From contig BMQD01000005.1 in NCBI GenBank assembly GCA_014647935.1, forward strand, positions 83,654 to 147,653: DNA of 64,000 bases, in the 5' to 3' direction. The notes beneath the pieces are model-generated. The model was not told the origin of the DNA, did not search any database, and saw only the letters and a program-made list of their open reading frames with translations. Of the stretch, positions 22,903 to 30,936 are shown piece after piece. How positions within the stretch are numbered: the stretch's first letter is position 1; each line of letters begins with the position of its first letter. The position numbers and the translations under genes are program-made. This DNA is from Planomonospora parontospora (GTDB taxonomy: Bacteria; Actinomycetota; Actinomycetes; Streptosporangiales; Streptosporangiaceae).

Positions 22903-23010
22903 GACTTCTCTTGCCCCTGGGGCTCCAGATTTGGATTTATGCCTCCGGAATAATTAGGGTCGATCAGTCATTGACTCATAGGATGATTGGTTCCCCATAG
23001 GAGGCGGACT

Positions 23011-23700
23011 GTGAGTCTGCGTACGGCGCACCGAGCGTCGCTCGTCGACCAGGTGATCGACCAGCTCAAGGAGCAGATCACGTCGAACTCCTGGCAGATG
23101 AACGCGAAGATCCCCACTGAGACGGTGCTCGCCGAGCAGCTCGGGGTCGGACGCAACACCGTGCGGGAAGCCGTACGGGCGCTCACCCACGCGGGCCTGC
23201 TGGAGTGCCGTCAGGGCGACGGCACCTACGTGCGCGCCACGAGCGAGCTCTCCGGTGCCATGCTCCGGCGGCTGCGCGCCGCCGAGCAGCTGGAGATCCT
23301 GGAGGTACGGCGAGCCCTGGAGGTCGAGGCCGCCCGGCTGGCCGCCACCCGGCGCACCGACGAGGACATCGCCCTCATCGAGGAGGCCCTGGCCGCGCGG
23401 GAGCGGGCCTGGGAGCTCGGCGAGCCCGACGGATTCGTCGAGGCCGACCTCGCCTTCCACATGGCCGTCGTCCACGCCACCCACAACCGCGTCCTGGTCG
23501 ACCTCTACGAGGACTTCTCGGCCGCCCTGCGTGCCAGCATCAAGGCCGCGGGAACGTCGATCGACAGCAGTTACATCCCGCACGACGCGATCGCCCGCGC
23601 CATCGCCGCCGGTGACGTGACCGCCGCCGAGCGCGCGGGACACGCGTGCATGGAGCACATCCTGATCGCGCTCACCGACTCCCAGGAAGTCTCCGCCTGA
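23011..23700 (+). CDS. FadR-type GntR regulator
   Basis: 229 residues. GTG 23011 has AGGAGG seven bases upstream, which decides it over the earlier in-frame codon at 22987. GntR winged helix at about 10-75 (IPTETVLAEQLGVGRNTVRE, GDGTYVRATSE), then an FCD effector domain (EVRRALEVEAARLAATRRTD, DLAFHMAVVHATHNRVLVD) whose Asp/His residues probably bind a metal and a small acid. The AT-rich stretch just upstream (22920-22990) may hold its operator. Target genes are not evident. Confidence 0.88.
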   Translation: MSLRTAHRASLVDQVIDQLKEQITSNSWQMNAKIPTETVLAEQLGVGRNTVREAVRALTHAGLLECRQGDGTYVRATSELSGAMLRRLRAAEQLEILEVRRALEVEAARLAATRRTDEDIALIEEALAARERAWELGEPDGFVEADLAFHMAVVHATHNRVLVDLYEDFSAALRASIKAAGTSIDSSYIPHDAIARAIAAGDVTAAERAGHACMEHILIALTDSQEVSA

Positions 23701-23738
23701 TCTCCGGAGCGCTCCCCGCCGACACGGAGAGCCCTCAC

Positions 23739-23776
23739 GGGGAAGGACCCGCCCCGGTAGGGACGGGCCCTTCCCC
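23739..23776. terminator. Hairpin after the FadR-type gene
   Basis: A 13-bp stem with one mismatch (GGGGAAGGACCCG at 23739-23751 with CGGGCCCTTCCCC at 23764-23776). It lies between the convergent genes ending at 23700 and 23856. Confidence 0.6.
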
Positions 23777-23855
23777 ATAGGGGCCTCCTCGTCCCCACGG
23801 GGTCTCCCATGCCCCGGGCCGGGGAGATGCGTTCACACCTGCCGTGAAGGCAGGC

Positions 23856-24962
23856 TCACGCCTGGCGCAGGGACATGACGAGGTAGCGGAAGGCGGGCAC
23901 CGCGTCGCCGGGGACCTCGGTGATGAGGGCCGGGCGCGTCGGTGACTCCATGTTGAGGCGGACGAACTCGCTCTCGATTCCGGAGAGGCCGTCCAGCAGG
24001 AACTGCGACTGGAAGGCGATCTGGATGTCCCCGCCGGACAGCTCCGCGTCGAGGACCTCCGTCCCCCGGCCGACCTCGCCTCCGCCGGCCTGGATGGTCA
24101 CCTGTCCCTGTCCGAAGGAGAGGCGGATCGCGGTGGTGGGTTCGGCGACCAGCCGGATCCGCTTGATGGCCTCGACGAACGGCGCCACCCGGACGTCCGC
24201 CCGGATGGACCAGTCACCGGCCAGCCGGGCGCGGTAGTCGATGAACTGCTCGTCGAGCAACCGGACCGTGGTGCTCCGCCCGACGCTCTCGAACCCGGCG
24301 ATGCCGTCACCCAGCGCCACCGCCACCTCGCCGCCGCGCAGCGACCTGGCCACCTCGACGAGCACCCGGGCGGGGACCACGGCCGCGGCCGCGGCGTCGG
24401 GCCGCTCCGGCCGCCAGTCGAACTCCCTGGCCGCGATGCGGTAGCGGTCGGTGGCGGCCATCGTCACGTGCTCGCCGGAGATGTCGACCCGGACGCCGGT
24501 CAGCATGGGCAGGGTCTCGTCGCGGCTGGCCGCGGGGGCGACCTGGCCGACCGCGCTCGCGAAGACCCCGCCGCCGATCGCACCGATCACCGGGGGCATC
24601 GCGGGCAGCGTCGGGAAGTCCTCCACCGGCATGGTGCGCAGGTTGAACTCCGCACTGCCGCAGGTCAGCGTCGCCTCCGACCCGTCGGCGACGACCTCGA
24701 CCGCCTTCCCCGGCAGGCTCCGCGTGATCTCCGCGAGGACCCGGCCCGGGATCAGCACCCGGCCGGGCTCGGCCACCTCGGCCTCCACGGAGGCCCGGGC
24801 GGAGACGTCGTAGTCGAAGGCCGAGAGCACGAGGTCCTCCTGCTCCGGCCGGGCCTCCAGGAGCAGGCCGGACAGGACGGGGATCGCCGGACGGGCCGGC
24901 AGCACCCGGGCCGCCCAGGCCACCGCTTCGGCCAGGACGTCACGGTCAACCCGGAATTTCAC
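23856..24962 (-). CDS. DNA polymerase III beta clamp (DnaN) paralogue
   Basis: 368 residues, GTG start. Three clamp domains can be followed: MKFRVDRDVLAEAVAWAARV (I), FASAVGQVAPAASRDETLP (II), and VEAIKRIRLVAEPTTAIRLS (III). The C-terminus ends YLVMSLRQA, whereas replicative clamps normally end in YL-x-MP-(V/I)-RL. No dnaA or recF is next to it and it stands alone, so it is probably a second clamp rather than the main one. Second clamps can act in repair or protect against clamp-binding antibiotics (GriR, the griselimycin-resistance clamp, is the known case). If no other dnaN exists in the genome it would be the essential copy. Confidence 0.85.
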   Translation of the reverse strand: MKFRVDRDVLAEAVAWAARVLPARPAIPVLSGLLLEARPEQEDLVLSAFDYDVSARASVEAEVAEPGRVLIPGRVLAEITRSLPGKAVEVVADGSEATLTCGSAEFNLRTMPVEDFPTLPAMPPVIGAIGGGVFASAVGQVAPAASRDETLPMLTGVRVDISGEHVTMAATDRYRIAAREFDWRPERPDAAAAAVVPARVLVEVARSLRGGEVAVALGDGIAGFESVGRSTTVRLLDEQFIDYRARLAGDWSIRADVRVAPFVEAIKRIRLVAEPTTAIRLSFGQGQVTIQAGGGEVGRGTEVLDAELSGGDIQIAFQSQFLLDGLSGIESEFVRLNMESPTRPALITEVPGDAVPAFRYLVMSLRQA

Positions 24963-25139
24963 GTCGGAATCCCTTCTGAGTGCGGATGCCCGTACTCGGA
25001 CAGACGTTATCCGCTGCCACCGACATTCGGCCCCGCCCGTGAGGCGCGCCGGGCCCTCCGGCCTCTCCTCCGACCGTGCGGTGGGGCATCGCGGCCCGTT
25101 CCCGTTCCGGTGCGGCCCGGGCCGGGACCGGGCTCCGGG

Positions 25140-25799
25140 TCAGGAGCGGGCCGCGTTGAGGTAGGTCAGGACGGCCAGGACCCGGCGGTTGTCGTCGTCG
25201 GACGGGGCGAGGCCGAGCTTGATGAAGATGCCCGCGGTGTGCTTGCCGACCGCGCTCTCGCTGAGGAACAGCCGCTGGGAGATCGCCGCGTTGGACCGGC
25301 CCTCTGCCATCAGCTCCAGCACCTCGCGCTCGCGCGGGGTCAGCGCGGCGAGCGGCTCGTGTCGGGCGGTGCTGGCCAGCAGCTTGGCGATCACCTCGGG
25401 GTCCATCGCGGTCCCCCCGGCCGCGACCCGGCGCACGGCGTCGACGAACTGGTCGGCGTTGAACACCCGGTCCTTCAGCAGGTAGCCGATGCCGCCGGAG
25501 CCGTCGGCGAGCAGCTCGCGGGCGTAGAGCTGCTCGACGTGCTGGGAGAGCACCAGGACCGGCAGACCGGGGACCGCCCGGCGGGCGGCCAGCGCGGCCT
25601 GGAGGCCCTCGTCGGTGAAGGTGGGCGGGAGCCGTACGTCCACCACCGCCACGTCGGGCCGCTCGCCGGTCAGCGCCCGCAGCAGCTCGGGGCCGGACTC
25701 GACGGCGGCCACGACCTCGAAGCCGTGGGCCTGGAGCAGGTGGACCAGGCCCTCCCGGAGCAGGTAGAGGTCCTCGGCGACGACGGCGCGCAGGTTCAC
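25140..25799 (-). CDS. NarL/LuxR-type response regulator
   Basis: 219 residues, GTG start. Receiver domain 1-120 with phosphate-accepting Asp54 (VAVVDVRLPP) and acidic Asp10; LuxR-type helix-turn-helix at the end (LTPREREVLELMAEGRSNAA, ISQRLFLSESAVGKHTAGIF). Its partner kinase lies upstream at 25914, the two separated by a tandemly duplicated 59-bp segment. The pair is divergent from an ABC exporter at 27590, which it probably controls. Confidence 0.93.
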   Translation of the reverse strand: MNLRAVVAEDLYLLREGLVHLLQAHGFEVVAAVESGPELLRALTGERPDVAVVDVRLPPTFTDEGLQAALAARRAVPGLPVLVLSQHVEQLYARELLADGSGGIGYLLKDRVFNADQFVDAVRRVAAGGTAMDPEVIAKLLASTARHEPLAALTPREREVLELMAEGRSNAAISQRLFLSESAVGKHTAGIFIKLGLAPSDDDNRRVLAVLTYLNAARS

Positions 25800-25800
25800 C

Positions 25801-25918
25801 GGTCCCCCTGCGGGAGGTGCGGGGCCCGGGAACGGCGGGGAGGAGTGTGCGGGTTCATCGGTCCCCCTGCGGGAGGTGCGGGGCCCGGGAACGCTGGGGA
25901 GGGGTGTGCGGGTTCATC
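25801..25918. repeat. Tandem duplication of a 59-bp segment
   Basis: Bases 25801-25859 and 25860-25918 are almost identical (about three differences). The unit includes an ATGAACC/GTGAACC-like start and a CAGGGGGACC ribosome-site-like stretch on the minus strand, so the region in front of the response regulator was duplicated. The kinase stop (25914) lies within the second copy. Confidence 0.85.
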
Positions 25919-27455
25919 GGTCCGAACATAGGCGGTGCGGAGCGGCCTCGGCCATCCACCGCCGGCGGGAGTGCTGGATCGGGAGCAGGACGGCCGCGGC
26001 GTACATGGCGGTGCCCAGGGCGATGTCGAAGACGATCATCATCCACGACCACGGGTCGGGCAGGTAGAGCGGGAGCAACCAGCTCCGCTCCTCCGGATCG
26101 ACCAGCTTCATCACCAGGGTGACCAGCCCCTGCGGGAAGAGCGGCAGCCAGGCCAGGCCCCAGCCGGTCCCCACGATGAGCCACTTCCACCAGGGCATCT
26201 TCTCCGTGTTCCGCTGCTCGCGAACGCCCCGCGCGTGCGGGAGCTCGATCACCGCGGTGGTCGGCCCGCCCGGCGGGCTGCTGAGCGCGAGCACCCCGTC
26301 GAAGGCGGACAGCCGCCGCTCGATGCCGCGCAGGCCGCTGCCCCGCGCCGGGTCGGCGCCGCCGGAGCCGTCGTCGGTGACGGTGATCCGCACCGCACCG
26401 CCCCGGCTTCCGACGTCGATCCAGACACGGTCCGCGCCCCCGTGGCGCGCCGCGTTGGCCAGCAGCTCGCTGACCGCGAAGTAGGCCGCCGACTCCACCG
26501 GCGGCTCGGGCCGCACCGGCAGCTCGACGGTGACCTCGGCCTTGAGCGGGCTGTCCAGGGCGAGGGCGCGTACGGCGTCGCCGAGGCCGCGCTCGGCCAG
26601 GACCGGCGGGTGGATGCCCCGGACCAGGCCGCGCAGCTCGGTGAGGGCGGTGGAGGACGCCTCACGTGCCTTCGCCAGCAGCGCCCTGGCCGCCGCGGGG
26701 TCGGACTGCACCAGGGTCTCGGCGGCGCCCAGCGTCATCCCGATGGCCACCAGCCGGGCCTGCGCCCCGTCGTGCAGGTCGCGCTCGATCCGGCGCAGCT
26801 CGGCCGCCTGCGAGTCCACCGTCTCCACCCGCTCCTGGTTGAGCTCGTGGATCCGGCTCGCCAGCAGGGACTTGGCCGTGGGGCCGAGGAACAGCTCGTT
26901 CCACCAGCCGTACAGGCGCAGCAGCCACGGGAGCGCGGCCGCCGCCGCGGCGACCAGCGCCAGCCCCACCGGCACCCCTCCGAGCGGGTGCCACGCCCAC
27001 GGCAGGGACAGGCCGAAGACCGCGACGGCGAGCGGCAGGAGCAGGAGCAGACCGCCGGCCAGCGGGTTGAGCAGCAGCCAGACCGTGTCCCGCCAGGTGG
27101 CCGGGTCTCCGAACATCCACTGCCAGCGGTTGTGCCAGTCCGGCCAGCGCGGGGTCCGGTAGAGCTGGCGGTCGTGCCGGTACCAGCCGTCGGGCTGCGG
27201 CCGGACCGGCGGCGGGGGCGGCAGGTACGACGGTGCGATCTCCTCGCCGAGCCACCTGCCGTTCAGCCGCCGCGCCAGCCCCGTACGGCGCCGCACCGCC
27301 CTGACCGCCGAGGGGAAGAGGAAGATCATCCCCAGCGCGAACGCGAACAGGGCCGTCACCAGGACCCCCGCGGCCAGGAACACGTCCGCCACGGCCAGCA
27401 GGCCCAGGAACGCCGCCCGGATCGGGGCCTCCGCGTATCGCCGCATGACCTTCAT
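25914..27455 (-). CDS. Sensor histidine kinase with extra C-terminal membrane segments
   Basis: 513 residues. N-terminal membrane segments at about 13-50, then a sensor region with two more helices (WLLLNPLAGGLLLLLPLAVA and following) like the 'putative sensor' domain of actinomycete kinases. HisKA_3 phospho-acceptor His228 in RRIERDLHDGAQARLVAIG; HATPase with DDGSGGADPARGSGLRGIE. Unusually, the chain continues after the ATPase for nearly 100 residues with two more hydrophobic stretches (WLIVGTGWGLAWLPLFPQGL and MMIVFDIALGTAMYAAAVLL). Partner of the regulator at 25140. Confidence 0.92.
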   Translation of the reverse strand: MKVMRRYAEAPIRAAFLGLLAVADVFLAAGVLVTALFAFALGMIFLFPSAVRAVRRRTGLARRLNGRWLGEEIAPSYLPPPPPVRPQPDGWYRHDRQLYRTPRWPDWHNRWQWMFGDPATWRDTVWLLLNPLAGGLLLLLPLAVAVFGLSLPWAWHPLGGVPVGLALVAAAAAALPWLLRLYGWWNELFLGPTAKSLLASRIHELNQERVETVDSQAAELRRIERDLHDGAQARLVAIGMTLGAAETLVQSDPAAARALLAKAREASSTALTELRGLVRGIHPPVLAERGLGDAVRALALDSPLKAEVTVELPVRPEPPVESAAYFAVSELLANAARHGGADRVWIDVGSRGGAVRITVTDDGSGGADPARGSGLRGIERRLSAFDGVLALSSPPGGPTTAVIELPHARGVREQRNTEKMPWWKWLIVGTGWGLAWLPLFPQGLVTLVMKLVDPEERSWLLPLYLPDPWSWMMIVFDIALGTAMYAAAVLLPIQHSRRRWMAEAAPHRLCSDR

Positions 27456-27589
27456 GCCCTGCAGTCTCCGTCATCGGCCCCGGTTCCGCCCAGTGGGGCC
27501 GGATGCCGTCCGGGAGTGGAGATAACCCCACCCCCGCCCGGTGCCCAGGCCGATTCTCCCGCCGCGGCGCCGTCCGTAGCGTCGTGGTC

Positions 27590-28501
27590 ATGAAGGTGAT
27601 CGAGGTTGACAGCCTCCGCAAGCGGTACCGCGACCGGCTCGCGGTGGACGACGTGTCGTTCACCGTCGAGGAGGGCGAGATCTTCGGCGTTCTCGGCCCC
27701 AACGGCGCCGGCAAGACGACCACCGTCGAGTGCGTCGCCGGCCTGCGCACCCCCGACTCCGGCACGGTGAGGGTGCTCGGCGGCCTGCACCGCGACGCGC
27801 TCAAGGAGAAGCTCGGCGTGCAGCTGCAGAGCTCCGCACTCCCCGAGAAGATCAAGGTCTGGGAGGCGCTGGACCTGTACGCCTCCTTCTACTCCAAGCC
27901 CGCCGACTGGAACGCGCTGCTGGAGCGCGTCGGGCTCGCCGACAAGCGCGACGCCCGGTACGGCAAGCTCTCCGGCGGCCAGCAGCAGCGGCTCTCCATC
28001 GCGCTGGCACTGGTCGGCGACCCCGAGGTGGCGATCCTGGACGAGCTGACCACCGGGCTGGACCCGCAGGCCCGCCGGGACACCTGGGATCTCATCGAGC
28101 AGGTCCGGGCGGACGGCGTGACGATCGTGCTGGTCACCCACTTCATGGAGGAGGCCGAGCGGCTCTGCGACCGGATCGCGCTGATCGACTCCGGGCGGGT
28201 GGTCGCCGTCGACAGCCCCGCCGGGCTGATCTCCCGGGTCGACCGGCAGCAGACCGTCAGGTTCCGGCCCTCGGGACCGTTCGACGACGCCGTACTGAAG
28301 GCGCTGCCCGAGGTGACCGGCGTGCACGGCGGCGGCGGGAGGGTCGAGGTCACCGGCTCCGGCAACCTGCTGCTGGCGGTCACCACCGCCCTGGCCGCGG
28401 CCGGGGTCGTCCCCGCCGACCTCCGCGTCGAGCAGGCCAACCTCGACGACGCGTTCCTCGCCCTCACCGGCAAGAAGATCACCAATGGAGACGCCCGATG
28501 A
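27590..28501 (+). CDS. ABC transporter ATP-binding protein (drug-export type)
   Basis: 303 residues from ATG 27590; TAGCGT at 27577-27582 lies seven bases before it, fitting a leaderless mRNA. Walker A GPNGAGKTTT, signature LSGGQQQR, Walker B VAILDE with LTTGLDP, switch histidine VTHFMEEAE. The C-terminal DrrA-like domain follows. Stop overlaps the permease start (ATGA). Divergent from the two-component pair, a common LiaRS/DesKR-type arrangement in which the kinase-regulator controls the exporter. Confidence 0.95.
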   Translation: MKVIEVDSLRKRYRDRLAVDDVSFTVEEGEIFGVLGPNGAGKTTTVECVAGLRTPDSGTVRVLGGLHRDALKEKLGVQLQSSALPEKIKVWEALDLYASFYSKPADWNALLERVGLADKRDARYGKLSGGQQQRLSIALALVGDPEVAILDELTTGLDPQARRDTWDLIEQVRADGVTIVLVTHFMEEAERLCDRIALIDSGRVVAVDSPAGLISRVDRQQTVRFRPSGPFDDAVLKALPEVTGVHGGGGRVEVTGSGNLLLAVTTALAAAGVVPADLRVEQANLDDAFLALTGKKITNGDAR

Positions 28502-29235
28502 GCAAGATGATCACGACCGAGGCCAAGCTGTTCCTCCGCGAGCCCGGCGGGCTGATCTTCGCGATCCTGCTCCCGCTGGTGCTCCTGATCGGCCTGGGCA
28601 ACGTCATCCCCGGCCTCCGGGAGGCGAGCCCGGACATGGGCGGTCAGCGGGGGATCGACAACTACTTCCCCGCGATGATGACGATCCTGTCCGTGGTGAC
28701 GATGGCGCTGACCGTGCTGCCCGGCACGCTGGCGGCCTACCGCGAGGCGGGGGTGCTGCGCCGGATGTCCACCACACCGGTCAGCCCGATCCGGGTGCTG
28801 GTCGCCCAGCTGGTGAACAACCTCGCCGTCGCGGTGATCGCCACGACCCTGCTGGTCGTCCTGGGCAACCTCTTCCTCGACGTGCCCGTGCCCAAGAACC
28901 CGCTGCCCTTCGTCGGGGTCTTCCTCCTCGGCACCGCCTCGCTGTTCGCGGTCGGCCTGCTGATCGCCGCGGTCGCCCCCAACGCCAAGGCCGCGCCGGC
29001 CATCGGCTCGCTGCTGATGTTCCCGCTGATGTTCGTGGCCGGCATGTGGTTCCCCCGGGAGTTCATGCCCGACCTGCTCCAGCGGATCGGGGACTTCCTG
29101 CCCCTGGCCCCGTTCGGCCAGGCGCTGCGGGACACCTGGGCGGGCGGCGCCCCGCAGACGCTGAACCTGGTGGTGATGGCCGCGACCCTGCTGCTCTTCG
29201 GCGGGCTGGCGGCCCGGCTCTTCCGCTGGCAGTGA
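28498..29235 (+). CDS. ABC-2 type transporter permease
   Basis: 245 residues, ATG overlapping the previous stop. Six membrane segments can be placed: LIFAILLPLVLLIGLGNVIP, MMTILSVVTMALTVLPGTLA, NNLAVAVIATTLLVVLGNLF, FVGVFLLGTASLFAVGLLIA, SLLMFPLMFVAGMWFPREFM and LVVMAATLLLFGGLAARLF. The conserved P-R-E-F-M and G-Q-A-L-R segments of ABC-2 permeases are present. It forms the membrane part of the exporter with the ATPase; substrate unknown. Confidence 0.93.
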   Translation: MSKMITTEAKLFLREPGGLIFAILLPLVLLIGLGNVIPGLREASPDMGGQRGIDNYFPAMMTILSVVTMALTVLPGTLAAYREAGVLRRMSTTPVSPIRVLVAQLVNNLAVAVIATTLLVVLGNLFLDVPVPKNPLPFVGVFLLGTASLFAVGLLIAAVAPNAKAAPAIGSLLMFPLMFVAGMWFPREFMPDLLQRIGDFLPLAPFGQALRDTWAGGAPQTLNLVVMAATLLLFGGLAARLFRWQ

Positions 29236-29272
29236 CTCCGTCCGGCGGCGGTGGTCCCGCTTCCCGGCGGGT

Positions 29273-29318
29273 GTGCGACCGGGCGGTACGGCCGGCGGGC
29301 CGTACCGCCCGGTCGCAC
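29273..29318. terminator. 21-bp perfect hairpin between convergent genes
   Basis: Arms 29273-29293 and 29298-29318 are exact complements with a four-base loop. It lies 38 bases after the permease stop and before the HxlR gene end at 29409. Confidence 0.85.
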
Positions 29319-29350
29319 GCGGACGGCCGGACCATCCGATAACGCGCCCG

Positions 29351-29416
29351 CCCGGTCACGCGCGGACGGCCGGACTGCCCGGTCACGCGCGAGGGTCGGA
29401 CTGCCCGGTCACGCGC
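29351..29416. repeat. Three spaced copies of CCCGGTCACGCGCG
   Basis: The 14-mer occurs at 29351-29364, 29378-29391 and 29403-29416, with related sequence between (GGACTG before two copies). The last copy runs into the stop region of the HxlR gene. Confidence 0.7.
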
Positions 29417-29807
29417 GGGCGTCGTAGTCCGCGCGGGCCTCGTGGACCTGCTCGATGTGCGACTCGGCCCAGGACTTGATGGCGCGCATCAGCGGCTGCA
29501 GGTCCCGGCCGAGGCCGGTGAGCTCGTAGTCGACGCGGACGGGGACGGCCGGGGTCACCGTACGGGTGACCAGGCCGTCGCGCTCCATGGAGCGCAGGGT
29601 CTGGGTGAGCATCTTCTGGCTGACCCCGGCCACTATCCGGGACAGGTCGCTGTAGCGCTTCGGACCGTCGGCGAGGGCGTTCAGCAGCAGGCTGACCCAC
29701 TTGTCGCTGATCGTGTCGAGCAGCTGCCTGGCCGGGCAGGCGGCGAGGTAGGCGTCGTACGCGGCGCGGGCGTCCTGCCGCCGCTGTTCGATCGTTCTGG
29801 TGGCCAT
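29409..29807 (-). CDS. HxlR-family transcriptional regulator
   Basis: 132 residues from ATG 29807. Typical HxlR signature: CPARQLLDTISDKWVSLLLN, then RYSDLSRIVAGVSQKMLTQT, then LRSMERDGLVTRT and a wing VPVRVDYELTGLG. Such regulators often sense electrophiles or quinones through a cysteine near the start (Cys24 here). It is divergent from an oxidoreductase at 29916, and a perfect 22-bp palindrome lies between. It very likely controls that gene and itself. Confidence 0.93.
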   Translation of the reverse strand: MATRTIEQRRQDARAAYDAYLAACPARQLLDTISDKWVSLLLNALADGPKRYSDLSRIVAGVSQKMLTQTLRSMERDGLVTRTVTPAVPVRVDYELTGLGRDLQPLMRAIKSWAESHIEQVHEARADYDARA

Positions 29808-29825
29808 GGCGCTCCTCCCCGTGCG

Positions 29826-29847
29826 GTACGCACTTCGAAGTGCGTAC
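29826..29847. promoter_or_regulatory. 22-bp perfect palindrome, HxlR operator candidate
   Basis: GTACGCACTTC (29826-29836) is followed at once by its exact complement GAAGTGCGTAC (29837-29847). It lies 19 bases from the HxlR start, between divergent genes. GTACTTC just after it (29844-29850) may be an extra half-site. Confidence 0.8.
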
Positions 29848-29915
29848 TTCCCGAGAGAGAGTAGCACTCCGTAAGTTTGTCGCATCCTCGCCGGAACACG
29901 ATTCAGGAGACAGAG

Positions 29916-30851
29916 ATGCGCGCTGTGGTGATCCGCTCGTTCGGCGGCCCGGAGGTCCTGGAGACGGTCGACGTCCCGGTCCCCGCGGCCGGACCCGGCC
30001 AGGTCCGGATCAGGGTCGAGGCCGCCGGGGTCAACCCGGTCGACGCCGCCACCAGGACGGGGATGCTCGTCGAGTTCGGGCTGACGACCGCCCGCGAGGT
30101 GCAGGGCGTCGGCTGGGACGTGGCCGGGGTGGTCGACGAGGTCGGCCCGGGGGTGGAGGCGTTCACACCGGGCGACCGGGTGATCGGAGTCTCCGACCGG
30201 CTCGACGTCCCCCACGCCGGATACGCCGAGCAGATCGTCCTCGACGCCGACGCGGTGGCCCCGGCTCCGCGGAACGCCACCCCGGCCGAGGCCGCGACGA
30301 TCCCGCTGAACGGCCTGACCGCCGCCCAGGCCCTGGACCTCGCCGGCCTGCAGGAGGGGCAGACGCTGCTGGTGACCGGCGCCGCCGGAGCCGTGGGCGG
30401 CTACGCCGTCGAGCTCGCCGCGGCCCGCGGGCTGCGGGTGGTCGCGGTGGCGGGCGCGGCGGACGAGGAGACGGTCAGGAAGCTCGGCGCCGAGTTCTTC
30501 GTCCCCCGCGGCGCCGACCTGAGCGCCTCCGTGCGGGCGCTCGTCCCCGGCGGGGCGCACGGCGCGATCGACGCGGCCGTGGTCGGCCTGCCCGCGCTGG
30601 ACGCGGTGCGCGGCGGCGGCTCGTTCGTGGCCGTGATCGGCGGCGCCGCGCCCCTCCCGCTGCGCGGCATCCGGGTGGCCAACGTCTGGGTCCGTGCGGA
30701 CGGCGCCCGCCTGGCCGAGTTGGTCCGGCTCGTGGACGGGGGCCGCCTGACCCCGCGGGTGGCGGGCACCCTCCCGCTCGCCGAGGCCGCGACCGCCCAT
30801 CAGCGGCTGGCCGAGGGGGGCTTCCGCGGCCGCCTGGTCCTGCTGCCCTGA
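29916..30851 (+). CDS. NADP-dependent quinone oxidoreductase-like protein (MDR superfamily)
   Basis: 311 residues from ATG 29916 with CAGGAGAC upstream. Medium-chain reductase: GroES-like half starting MRAVVIRSFGGPEVLETVDV, VNPVDAATR motif, then Rossmann fold LLVTGAAGAVGGYAVELAAA. No zinc-site cysteines are present, as in zeta-crystallin-type reductases. It probably reduces quinones or enals and is under the divergent HxlR regulator. Confidence 0.92.
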   Translation: MRAVVIRSFGGPEVLETVDVPVPAAGPGQVRIRVEAAGVNPVDAATRTGMLVEFGLTTAREVQGVGWDVAGVVDEVGPGVEAFTPGDRVIGVSDRLDVPHAGYAEQIVLDADAVAPAPRNATPAEAATIPLNGLTAAQALDLAGLQEGQTLLVTGAAGAVGGYAVELAAARGLRVVAVAGAADEETVRKLGAEFFVPRGADLSASVRALVPGGAHGAIDAAVVGLPALDAVRGGGSFVAVIGGAAPLPLRGIRVANVWVRADGARLAELVRLVDGGRLTPRVAGTLPLAEAATAHQRLAEGGFRGRLVLLP

Positions 30852-30936
30852 GAACCGGCCCCACCCTCGGGCGGGCTCCGGCGGGGTCTCGGCTCCCGGC
30901 CCCGCCGCCGCACCACCGCCGCACCGCAAGGGAGGT

